Source of the DNA: Plantibacter elymi (nom. nud.)
GTDB taxonomy: Bacteria > Actinomycetota > Actinomycetes > Actinomycetales > Microbacteriaceae
Assembly (NCBI RefSeq): GCF_900177795.1
Contig: NZ_FXWJ01000004.1
Coordinates: forward strand, 1-64,000
DNA length: 64,000 nucleotides
Direction of reading: 5' to 3'
Every line of letters starts with the position of its first letter. Position 1 is the first letter of the stretch. Both the position numbers and the translations under genes were made by a program. A model generated the notes under the pieces. The model was not told where the DNA came from. It saw nothing but the letters and a program-made list of their open reading frames with translations, and did no database searches. This document shows, piece after piece, positions 29,151 through 36,307 of this stretch.

Positions 29151-29239
29151 GAGAGGCCTCCCGGGCGGGGTGTCTCCGTCAGCGGTTCACCGACAGGCCC
29201 ACCGCGGCCCCACAGCTTGAATGACCTGCCACGAACCGA

Positions 29240-30415
29240 TCAGCCCGGCTGGACCTCATGCGGGTACTCGGCCGACCGGTGCTGGAACTCGGTGATCGCC
29301 GGGTTGAGGATGACGCCGTCCTGGATCTCGACGGCCCGCTGAACGGTCAGGCTGTCGACCCAGACGTCCGGCCCTGCCAACACCGTGGGCAGGAACGGCA
29401 GCAACGCCTCACTGTTCTCCCAGCTGGACGAGTTCCACAGCAGCGACGGACTGTGGTCGACCGCGTAGTAGTTGATCTCCCCGCGCCCGACGGTGAACAT
29501 CGGGTCGTCGAACCCGGTCGTGCGCGCCCATTCGAAAGCCATCCCCTCGTCGCAGGAGACGTCCACGATGAGGCTGCCGGGCCGGAACGCGCCGAGGTCG
29601 TCCTCGCGGAGGTAGAGCAGTGGTGCATTGGGGTCCTGCAGCGTGCAGTTGACGACGATGTCGCTCTCGGCCAGGAAGGGCGCGAGCGGCACGCGGCCCT
29701 CGTCGGTGATGACCTCGCTGAGGTACGGGCCGTCGTCGTGGTCGAACTGGATCATGCGGGCGGAGTGAATGGGTGCTGCGACCGCCGCGACCCGGCGGTT
29801 GGTGAGCACGCGCACGTCGTGGATCCCATGGGCGTTGAGTGCGGTCACGGCACCTCGGGCGGTCGCGCCGAAGCCGATGACCACGGCGGTCAGGCGACGG
29901 CCGTAGCTGCCGGTGGAACCGCAGAGTTCCAACGCGTGGATGACCGAGCTGTAGCCGGCGAGCTCGTTGTTCTTGTGGAAGACGTGCAACCCGAAGCTAC
30001 CATCGGCGGCCCAGTGGTTCATCGCCTCGAAGGCGATCAGGGTGAGCCGTTTGTCGATCGCGAGCTGGGTGAGCGCGGTGTCCTGGACACAGTGCGGCCA
30101 GCCCCAGAGCGTCTGCCCGTCGCGGAGTTCCTGGACGTCCTCGAGCTGTGGTTTCGGCAGGAGGACGACGTCCGCCTGCTCGATGACCTCGGCGCGCGTC
30201 GCGAACGAGCGGACGTAGGGCGCGATCTCCTCGTCGGAGACGCCGAACCGGGAACCGTAGCCGTGCTCCACGACGATCCGAGACCGGAACTCCTCCGGGA
30301 TGCGCTCGAAGTGCGCCGGGTGGATCGGCACGCGTCGTTCGTCGGGCTTCAGCGAGGTGCCGATCACCCCGAGGACGGCGTCGCGCTGCACGGTCGGTTC
30401 GGATGCTGATGGCAT
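29240..30415 (-). CDS. N5-(carboxyethyl)ornithine synthase-like / alanine dehydrogenase family enzyme
   Basis: A 391-residue NAD(P)-dependent enzyme of the alanine dehydrogenase / transhydrogenase superfamily. The N-terminal motif LKPDERRVPIHPAHFERIP resembles lactococcal N5-(carboxyethyl)ornithine synthase, which condenses pyruvate with ornithine or lysine. The Rossmann loop VVIGFGATARGAV is near residue 190. The ATG at 30415 fits the family start. The reaction is inferred from similarity only; lysine or opine-type dehydrogenase activity is an alternative. Confidence 0.7.
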   Translation of the reverse strand: MPSASEPTVQRDAVLGVIGTSLKPDERRVPIHPAHFERIPEEFRSRIVVEHGYGSRFGVSDEEIAPYVRSFATRAEVIEQADVVLLPKPQLEDVQELRDGQTLWGWPHCVQDTALTQLAIDKRLTLIAFEAMNHWAADGSFGLHVFHKNNELAGYSSVIHALELCGSTGSYGRRLTAVVIGFGATARGAVTALNAHGIHDVRVLTNRRVAAVAAPIHSARMIQFDHDDGPYLSEVITDEGRVPLAPFLAESDIVVNCTLQDPNAPLLYLREDDLGAFRPGSLIVDVSCDEGMAFEWARTTGFDDPMFTVGRGEINYYAVDHSPSLLWNSSSWENSEALLPFLPTVLAGPDVWVDSLTVQRAVEIQDGVILNPAITEFQHRSAEYPHEVQPG

Positions 30416-30521
30416 GACTGCTCGTCCCGTTCACGGGAACCGAAGCGGCGCCGTGCCCCTGACCGTACAGGACGCGGGGCACCGCCGACACGGGACAGGA
30501 CGCTGCCGACACCCGGAAACG

Positions 30522-30555
30522 CGACAACCCCGCTCCGTGAGGTGCGGGGTTGTCG
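30522..30555 (-). terminator. 11-bp hairpin downstream of tRNA-Ala
   Basis: CGACAACCCCG (30522-30532) and CGGGGTTGTCG (30545-30555) pair perfectly around a 12-base loop. The hairpin lies just past the 3' end of the tRNA. Confidence 0.8.
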
Positions 30556-30562
30556 TTGCAGC

Positions 30563-30639
30563 TGGTGGACCCAAGGGGATTCGAACCCCTGACCCCCTCG
30601 ATGCGAACGAGGTGCGCTACCGGACTGCGCCATGGGCCC
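30563..30639 (-). tRNA. tRNA-Ala (anticodon CGC)
   Basis: A 77-base cloverleaf with the CCA end encoded. The D stem is GCGC/GCGC, the anticodon stem CCTCG/CGAGG holds loop TTCGCAT (anticodon CGC, reading GCG), and the T arm is AGGGG-TTCGAAT-CCCCT. The third acceptor pair is G-U, the main identity element of alanine tRNAs. A terminator hairpin follows. Confidence 0.95.
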
Positions 30640-30690
30640 AACTACTCGTCCAGGCTAGCAGAACCGGCGAGCCGTTTCGAACCGGCCGTG

Positions 30691-31338
30691 CTAGTCCTCG
30701 TACGGGTTCGGACCGTCGTCGACCGGCATGCTGCCGTCCTTCGGATTGGCGGCGATGAGGGCAGCGAGGTCGAGATCGCGGAACCAGCGGAGCCGCTGGC
30801 TCCGGGCACGCCGATAGTACTCGTCGACGACCGGCTCGTCGAGGACCCGGTCGAGCTTCGCCTGGATGGCGCGCTCCAGGTCGCCCCACGCACGCTCACG
30901 AGCGGATTCCGCGATCGCCGCGACGAACTCCTCGTCCTTGCTCACCCGACGGAGTTCGGCGGCGAGCCCCGAGTACACCTCGCGGCGACGGGACAGGGCG
31001 CTCAGGTCACCCGCACGGTAGTCGTGCTGGTGGCGCGCACTCCCCCGACGCTGGAAAGCTGTCTGGCGCGCCTCCCGTGCGAGGTCCGCGTACTCCTCCT
31101 GCTCATCAGCCATGCGTCCCAGCTCGCGCCGGACAGCCGCCTGGGTCGCCTCGGCGTCGTAGGACGCGCCGTCGCGGAGTGCTCGCTCGATGATCCAGTT
31201 CGTGACCTCGACCACGGTCCAGGACCGCGCGATGAGGAGACCTTCCTCGACCGCGTGCTCCACCGGCGGCGGAGCCACCTCAGGGGGCGCGACGTACGGC
31301 TTCATCGGCTTCCGCCGGCTCTTCCGCCACACGCCCAT
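30691..31338 (-). CDS. Conserved hypothetical charged helical protein
   Basis: A 215-residue, strongly charged protein with a basic N-terminus (MGVWRKSRRKPMKPYVAPP), a proline-rich linker, and mostly helical sequence rich in Arg and Glu from residue 35 on. It has no membrane segment or signal. The end DGPNPYED is acidic. I do not recognise the family. The ATG at 31338 has AAAGG upstream. It lies between the tRNA-Ala and the SepX-like gene on the same strand and may share its transcript. Confidence 0.7.
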   Translation of the reverse strand: MGVWRKSRRKPMKPYVAPPEVAPPPVEHAVEEGLLIARSWTVVEVTNWIIERALRDGASYDAEATQAAVRRELGRMADEQEEYADLAREARQTAFQRRGSARHQHDYRAGDLSALSRRREVYSGLAAELRRVSKDEEFVAAIAESARERAWGDLERAIQAKLDRVLDEPVVDEYYRRARSQRLRWFRDLDLAALIAANPKDGSMPVDDGPNPYED

Positions 31339-31451
31339 GGTCACCTTTCGCGTTCCAGGGCGTCGACGAGAACCGAGCGACGAACCCCCTCGACGAGTCT
31401 ATCCGTCGCCGGTGACCGGTTCATGAACGACCGGACGGGCGCGGTCGGGAC

Positions 31452-32477
31452 TCAGCCTGCGGCGCGGCGACGCTGCAGCAGGGTCGAGCCGCCGGCGGCG
31501 ATCTCGCCCTCGTCGACGACACCCATCGAGGCGAAACGACTCGGTGCCGGCTGCGGTTCGACGCGCTCGGGCTGCGGAGCGGCGACGGGCTCTGGACGAC
31601 GGACGATCGTCGGTACGACCGGCGCGAGACGCTCGGCGCGAGAGGCGATGGCCTCCTGCATGGCCGCCTGGCGCAGGCGATCGTAGGCGTCGGCCTTCGC
31701 CAGCTCGGCGGCAGCCGAGGAGCCCTCGGAGAGGTGGAGCGGCTTCGGGATGGACGTCGGGGTCCACGTCTGCGCCTGCGATGCCGCCTTGACGGGCTCG
31801 TTGTACTCGAAGAGCGCCGACTCGACACGCCTGGTCGTGACGGCGACCGCCGGTACCGGCGCGACGGCACGGTGGGCGATGCGCGACATGCGGGAGAGCG
31901 CAGAGAGAGCGAGCAGCCCGACGACCGTGGACGAGATACCGAGGACGAGACCGCCACCCGCGAGGAACGCGGTCACGCCGGAGCAGAGCCCGATGATGGA
32001 GGCGACCAACACGGTGGTCGCGAGCAGCCTGGAGCGACGACGACTCCGCGCGAGCTTCGCCGCTCGGGCGTTGCGCTGCACGGCACGGGCTGCGGCAGCG
32101 GCCGCACGACGAGCATCCTCCGCGGCACGGGCGGCGGCTTCGGCCTGCACGGCCCTGGCCTCCTCCTCGCGGCGGATGCGATCGGCTTCGGCGAGTTCGA
32201 CGCGCGCCGCGGCCTCGGCCGTCGCCTTCGTCCTCGCCTCGAGCTGCTTGAGGAGCTTGCGCTGCGCTGCGACCTCACGCGACGTCGCCTCGAGCCGCAC
32301 GGCCTCCGGGACCTCAGCCGTCTCGGCGAGCACACGGAGCGTCTGCTGCAACCGGATCGCGTTGCGCTCACTGGCGGAGAACTGACTGTCACGCACCCAC
32401 GACGGCACCAGGTACACCAGCCACAGCATCGCTGCGACCAGAATGATCACCCCACCGCTCAGGAATCCGCCGTCCAT
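31452..32477 (-). CDS. SepX/GlpR-like membrane protein (putative cell-division factor)
   Basis: A 341-residue protein with a transmembrane helix at residues 8-25, a long Ala/Arg/Glu coiled-coil at about 36-145, two more helices at about 151-172 and 174-196, and a Pro-rich cytoplasmic tail. This layout and the place directly after rimJ match Mycobacterium tuberculosis Rv0996, the family of Streptomyces SepX and corynebacterial GlpR, which act in division and polar growth. The assignment rests on topology and gene order, not on clear sequence motifs. The known partner Glp (a MoeA homologue) is missing from the block. Confidence 0.65.
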   Translation of the reverse strand: MDGGFLSGGVIILVAAMLWLVYLVPSWVRDSQFSASERNAIRLQQTLRVLAETAEVPEAVRLEATSREVAAQRKLLKQLEARTKATAEAAARVELAEADRIRREEEARAVQAEAAARAAEDARRAAAAAARAVQRNARAAKLARSRRRSRLLATTVLVASIIGLCSGVTAFLAGGGLVLGISSTVVGLLALSALSRMSRIAHRAVAPVPAVAVTTRRVESALFEYNEPVKAASQAQTWTPTSIPKPLHLSEGSSAAAELAKADAYDRLRQAAMQEAIASRAERLAPVVPTIVRRPEPVAAPQPERVEPQPAPSRFASMGVVDEGEIAAGGSTLLQRRRAAG

Positions 32478-32585
32478 GTCCCTGACCGTAGCGGGTGCAA
32501 CGACCGGAGACGGGCAGTCGTCGGGTGTGTCCCCGGATGGAGGGGGAAAATGGCTTCGGCAGGTGTCTCCCTGCGAACGCTGCCC

Positions 32586-32729
32586 TTCGACAAGCTCAGG
32601 GACCGGCGGAGGTGGACTCAGGGACCGGCGGAGGTGGACTCAGCGACCGGCGGCGGTGGACTCAGCGACCGGTGGAGGTGGACTCAGGGACCGGCGGAGG
32701 TGGACTCAGGGACCGGGGAGCCGGCTCAG
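32586..32729. repeat. 22-bp tandem array abutting the rimJ stop
   Basis: A core CTTCGACAAGCTCAG opens the array. Units beginning CTCAG then follow at 32595, 32617, 32639, 32661, 32683 and 32705, spaced exactly 22 bases, with a last shorter unit at 32725. The CTCAGC of the final unit contains the rimJ stop codon. Units differ by one to three bases (ACTCAGGGACCGGCGGAGGT type). Confidence 0.85.
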
Positions 32730-33379
32730 CGGGTGGGGAACGGCGACGCGGCCGCGAGACGGTCGGCCTCGGGGATCACGCACGCGTCCTTCGGGACCTG
32801 GCCGTCCAACCACCGGTTCAGGACGCCGCCCGGGACCTCCTCACGGACGAGGCCGAAGCAGAAGTGGTCGCGCCAGTCGCCGTCGATGTGGATGAAGCGG
32901 CGCCGCAGTCCCTCGTACCGGAACCCGAGCTTCTCGACGACCCGCAGGCTTGGAGCGTTCTCGGGCCGGATGCAGATCTCCAGACGGTGGAGCTGCAGGG
33001 CGGTGAAGCAGTGGTCGGTGGCCAGGGCGGTCGCGATCGGTGTGGCACCGAGACCAGCGAACCGCTGGGAGACCCAGTAGCCGATCGACGCCGAGGCCAG
33101 CGATCCGTAGGTGATGCCGGAGACGTTGAGCTGGCCGGCGAACTCCCCGTCGACCTCGATGACGAACGGGAGGCCTGCACCCGAGCGGGCATGGTTCTGC
33201 AACGACCGGATCGCCGCACGGCTGTCGGCCGGGACCGGGCCGTAGGGGCTCGTCGCCTCCCAGCGGCGCAACCAGGCTCGGTTCTCCGCGAGCTCGCGCT
33301 CGAGCGGCCTCGCGTCACGGACCTTGATCGGCCGGATGCTCACTCGCCCACTGCTCAGAACGGGTACGACCTGCGCCAC
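32726..33379 (-). CDS. rimJ: GNAT acetyltransferase of the RimJ type
   Basis: A 217-residue GCN5-related N-acetyltransferase. The RimJ/RimL pattern is visible: VSIRPIKVRDARPLERELAE at the start, the acetyl-CoA loop region near QRFAGLGATPIATALA, and the RimJ-specific stretch LHRLEICIRPENAPSLRVVE. Members acetylate N-termini of proteins such as ribosomal S5. The GTG at 33379 has GAGAGGGG upstream; the longer reading is non-conserved. It lies between galU and the SepX-like gene, the actinobacterial order, but without the intervening moeA. Confidence 0.85.
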   Translation of the reverse strand: MAQVVPVLSSGRVSIRPIKVRDARPLERELAENRAWLRRWEATSPYGPVPADSRAAIRSLQNHARSGAGLPFVIEVDGEFAGQLNVSGITYGSLASASIGYWVSQRFAGLGATPIATALATDHCFTALQLHRLEICIRPENAPSLRVVEKLGFRYEGLRRRFIHIDGDWRDHFCFGLVREEVPGGVLNRWLDGQVPKDACVIPEADRLAAASPFPTR

Positions 33380-33457
33380 CGTGCCACCCCTCTCGCGTTC
33401 TGTGGCGAGCCTAGTGGAGCACTCACCGTTGCACCGACACCGTGGTGCCGACAGCAC

Positions 33458-33494
33458 CGCGCCCCGAGATCCGCTGCTGCGGACCCGGGGCGCG
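33458..33494 (-). terminator. 9-bp GC-rich hairpin downstream of galU
   Basis: CGCGCCCCG (33458-33466) pairs with CGGGGCGCG (33486-33494), and an inner CCG/CGG extension is also possible. It separates galU from rimJ. Confidence 0.65.
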
Positions 33495-33514
33495 TCGTGT
33501 GTCGTCCGATGGAC

Positions 33515-34408
33515 TCAGTCGAGGTCCCCGGCGAAGCCCTTGAGCCACGGACGGAGCTCGGGACCGAGGTCCTCGCGGTCGACCGCGAGCTGCACGATCG
33601 CCTTGATGTAGTCGAGGCGGTCGCCCGTGTCGTAGCGACGGCCACGGAAGATGACGCCGTAGACGCCGCCCGTGCCTTCGACGTCTGCGGCCATCTCCTG
33701 GAGTGCGTCGGTCAGCTGGATCTCGCCACCCTTGCCCGGCTCGGTGCGCTCGAGGATCTCGAATACCTCGGGCTTCAGCACGTAGCGGCCGATGATGGCG
33801 AGGTTGGACGGCGCATCCTCCTTCGCGGGCTTCTCGACGAGGCCGGTCACCCGGACGACGTCGGGGTCGTCGGTGGCCTCGACGGCTGCCGCGCCGTACA
33901 TGTGGATCGAGTCGGGGTCGACCTCCATGAGGGCGATGATCGTGGCGTTCCGCTTGTCCTGCTCATCGAGCATGCGCTCGAGGAGGACGTCGCGGGCGTC
34001 GATCAGGTCGTCGCCGAGGAGTACGGCGAAGGGCTCGTGGCCGACGTGGCGCTTGGCCCGGAGGACGGCGTGGCCGAGGCCCTTCGGGTCTCCCTGGCGC
34101 AGGAAGTGGATGTCGGCGAGCTCACTCGACTCGTTGACCTTCTCGAGGCGCTGGGTGTCGCCCTTCTTCGCGAGGTTGAGCTCGAGCTCGGTCACGCGGT
34201 CGAAGTGGTTGGCGAGGGCGTTCTTGTTGCGGCCGATGATCATGAGCACATCGGCGAGCCCGGCGCTGACGGCCTCCTCGACGACGTACTGGATGGCCGG
34301 CTTGTCGACGACGGGGAGCATCTCCTTCGGCAGGGCCTTCGTCGCCGGAAGGAACCGGGTGCCGAGACCTGCTGCGGGGATGACTGCTTTGGTAACACGA
34401 GTGGTCAT
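33515..34408 (-). CDS. galU: UTP-glucose-1-phosphate uridylyltransferase
   Basis: A 297-residue nucleotidyltransferase that makes UDP-glucose for cell-wall and storage polysaccharides. The N-terminal signature GLGTRFLPATKALPKEMLPV with the UTP-binding loop is intact, followed by GRNKNALANHFDR and QGDPKGLGHAVLRA. Length is normal. It diverges from the 5-formyl-THF cyclo-ligase, exactly as in other actinomycetes. Confidence 0.96.
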   Translation of the reverse strand: MTTRVTKAVIPAAGLGTRFLPATKALPKEMLPVVDKPAIQYVVEEAVSAGLADVLMIIGRNKNALANHFDRVTELELNLAKKGDTQRLEKVNESSELADIHFLRQGDPKGLGHAVLRAKRHVGHEPFAVLLGDDLIDARDVLLERMLDEQDKRNATIIALMEVDPDSIHMYGAAAVEATDDPDVVRVTGLVEKPAKEDAPSNLAIIGRYVLKPEVFEILERTEPGKGGEIQLTDALQEMAADVEGTGGVYGVIFRGRRYDTGDRLDYIKAIVQLAVDREDLGPELRPWLKGFAGDLD

Positions 34409-34548
34409 GAGGGAAAACCTATCGTGTGGAGTCGGGTAAGTCGCCGAATACCCCCTCGAACGAGGGTGAAATCCCCTGAACCCCTGGACGAGGCGGCGGA
34501 TGTCGGGTAAGACGTCGGGCAACGAGCCGGGCGCGACGACGAGCCGTT

Positions 34549-34554
34549 TAGAAT
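34549..34554 (+). promoter_or_regulatory. -10 hexamer TAGAAT of a presumed leaderless transcript
   Basis: TAGAAT, then GGGTCGC, then the ATG at 34562. An upstream in-frame ATG at 34553 overlaps this hexamer and is therefore rejected as the start. Confidence 0.6.
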
Positions 34555-34561
34555 GGGTCGC

Positions 34562-35161
34562 ATGACGAGCCCCGCCGAACACGAGAAACGAGCGCTGCGC
34601 GCCGAGCTCCGTGAGCGGCGGGAGCTGCTCACCTCGCTGGAGAAGGAGCGGTCGACCACCGGCCTGACGGACAACCTCCGCGCCCTCGTCTCCCGCTTCG
34701 GCGCGACCTCCATCGCCTGCTACCTCTCCTCCCCGAGTGAACCCGACACCCGTCCCTTCCTCCAGTGGGCGCAGGAGGCGGGCATCCGCATCCTGTTCCC
34801 CATCACCCGCACCGACGGGCTCCTCGACTGGACGATCGGCGAAGACGGCATCGAGACGGTGGGCTTCGCCGGCACCCCCGAGGTCGTGGGTACCACCCTC
34901 GGTCCCATCGCGATCAACGACGTCGACCTCATCCTCGTCCCTGCGGCCGCCGTCGACGCACACGGCATGCGCATGGGCTGGGGTCGCGGGTACTTCGACA
35001 AGACGCTCGGCTCGATGGAGCGCTGCCCTCCCGTCTACGCCGTGCTGTACGACACCGAGATCCTCGACGAAGTCCCGAGCGAGATCCATGACGAACCCGT
35101 CGGCGGCGCCGTGACCCCGAGCCGCATCCTCGACTTCGACCAGGTCAGACCGCGCCGCTGA
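34562..35161 (+). CDS. 5-formyltetrahydrofolate cyclo-ligase
   Basis: A 199-residue enzyme that uses ATP to convert 5-formyl-THF to 5,10-methenyl-THF. The family motifs are present: an Arg-rich start (RRELLTSLEKERST), then VPAAAVDAHGMRMGWGRGYFD with the substrate and nucleotide loop. It heads a plus-strand set with the FmdB zinc ribbon and mscL, the same order as Rv0992c-Rv0991c-Rv0985c in M. tuberculosis. The start is fixed by the TAGAAT hexamer. Confidence 0.93.
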   Translation: MTSPAEHEKRALRAELRERRELLTSLEKERSTTGLTDNLRALVSRFGATSIACYLSSPSEPDTRPFLQWAQEAGIRILFPITRTDGLLDWTIGEDGIETVGFAGTPEVVGTTLGPIAINDVDLILVPAAAVDAHGMRMGWGRGYFDKTLGSMERCPPVYAVLYDTEILDEVPSEIHDEPVGGAVTPSRILDFDQVRPRR

Positions 35162-35193
35162 GCGCGCCGACCCACCACATCCCAGGAGACCCC

Positions 35194-35541
35194 GTGCCCA
35201 CCTACGCCTACCGCTGCACCGAGTGCGGCAACGCCTTCGACGTCCAGCAGTCCTTCACCGACGACTCCCTCACCGAGTGCCCGGCGTGCTCCGGCAAGCT
35301 GCGCAAGCTGTTCAGCGCGGTCGGTGTCACGTTCAACGGCTCCGGCTTCTACCGCACGGACTCCCGCGCCGGTGCCGGCAAGGGCTCGAGCTCGATCCCG
35401 GCCTCCTCGAAGTCCTCGGAAGGGTCGTCGAGCTCGTCCTCCTCGGACGCCAAGGGCGGATCCTCCTCCTCGGGCGGCTCGTCCAGCTCCGGCTCCAGCT
35501 CCAGCGCCACACCGGCCTCCGCCGGGAGCGCCGCGTCCTGA
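35194..35541 (+). CDS. FmdB-family zinc-ribbon protein with a serine-rich tail (Ruc-like)
   Basis: A 115-residue protein. Four cysteines at 8, 11, 29 and 32 (RCTECG and ECPACSG) form the FmdB zinc ribbon. Residues 60-115 are almost wholly Ser, Gly, Lys and Ala and should be disordered. Length, layout and neighbours match M. tuberculosis Rv0991c (Ruc), a redox-regulated chaperone that holds unfolded proteins when its cysteines are oxidised. The function here is inferred. The GTG start has AGGAGA upstream. Confidence 0.85.
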   Translation: MPTYAYRCTECGNAFDVQQSFTDDSLTECPACSGKLRKLFSAVGVTFNGSGFYRTDSRAGAGKGSSSIPASSKSSEGSSSSSSSDAKGGSSSSGGSSSSGSSSSATPASAGSAAS

Positions 35542-35592
35542 GCCGGTAGCGTAGCCAGGGTCCTGCCCATCCCCGATCCACAGGGAGACCCC

Positions 35593-36039
35593 ATGCTCAA
35601 AGGCTTCAAGGAGTTCATCCTCCGCGGCAACGTGATCGACCTGGCCGTGGCCGTCGTGATCGGGGCCGCGTTCACCGCCATCGTCAACTCGCTCGTCGAG
35701 AACATCTTCAACCCGCTGCTCGGCGCGCTGTTCCAAGCTGAGAGCTTGAAGGACGCCTTCGTCGTCGACATCCCGACGCTCGCCGGAGCGACGGCGAAGC
35801 TCCAGTTCGGCGCGTTCATCGGCGCAGCGATCCAGTTCGTGCTCGTCGCCGCCGTCGTCTACTTCGTCATCGTGCTGCCGATGAACCACTTCAAGCGCAT
35901 CACGACGAAGCCGACCGTCGCCGATGAGCCGGCAGCACCGAGTGAGCTGTCACTCCTCACCGAGATCCGCGACGTGCTGAAGACGGGCACGAGCGCTCCG
36001 CTGCCGCCCGCACGCGACGACACGACAGACGGCCGCTAG
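35593..36039 (+). CDS. mscL: Large-conductance mechanosensitive channel
   Basis: A 148-residue channel protein that opens as an emergency valve under hypo-osmotic shock. The N-terminal MscL signature KGFKEFILRGNVIDLAVAVV leads into TM1. A periplasmic loop of about 30 residues follows, then TM2 near residues 75-100 and a cytoplasmic tail. It is last in the cyclo-ligase set and is followed by a hairpin. Confidence 0.96.
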   Translation: MLKGFKEFILRGNVIDLAVAVVIGAAFTAIVNSLVENIFNPLLGALFQAESLKDAFVVDIPTLAGATAKLQFGAFIGAAIQFVLVAAVVYFVIVLPMNHFKRITTKPTVADEPAAPSELSLLTEIRDVLKTGTSAPLPPARDDTTDGR

Positions 36040-36061
36040 TCCGGCTCGTCCAGTGGCACCG

Positions 36062-36095
36062 ACGTCCCGTCCCGCTCACCAGTGGGGCGGGACGT
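36062..36095 (+). terminator. 12-bp hairpin downstream of mscL
   Basis: Arms 36062-36073 and 36084-36095 pair with one wobble. The right arm overlaps the 3' end of the small minus-strand gene that follows. Confidence 0.65.
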
Positions 36096-36291
36096 TGCGT
36101 TGCAGCTCCTCGTCGTTGCCACCGCCGCCAGCCGGTTTGACTGCGCCACCCCAAGCGGCGTCGGTGTCCTCCGCCGCCTTGACCGGATCGGCCGGCAGCT
36201 GCGGCGCGGGATCGGTCCCGGGAGCACCGGGCCGGATCGCCCGCCTCGATCCTCGGGGACGGACGATCCGTGGCTCCTGATCGTCCTGCAT
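36076..36291 (-). CDS. Small hypothetical protein downstream of the helicase-like gene
   Basis: A 71-residue protein beginning MQDDQEPRIVRPRG, with a basic patch, a Pro/Ala/Asp middle and the end NVPPHW. It is probably disordered. It starts 16 bases after the stop of the large helicase-like gene on the same strand, so the two are likely co-transcribed. No good ribosome binding site is visible and the mscL hairpin overlaps its end, so it is less certain than its neighbours. Confidence 0.5.
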   Translation of the reverse strand: MQDDQEPRIVRPRGSRRAIRPGAPGTDPAPQLPADPVKAAEDTDAAWGGAVKPAGGGGNDEELQRNVPPHW

Positions 36292-36307
36292 GATCAGTGT
36301 CCGACCA

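Noticed and set aside
32586-32729. CRISPR array
   Set aside because: The 22-bp units are contiguous with no unique spacers and arise from the intergenic repeat. No cas genes are present.
35035-35889. 284-codon minus-strand frame across the FmdB and mscL genes
   Set aside because: It is a shadow frame of two well-supported plus-strand genes with repeated Gly/Arg runs.
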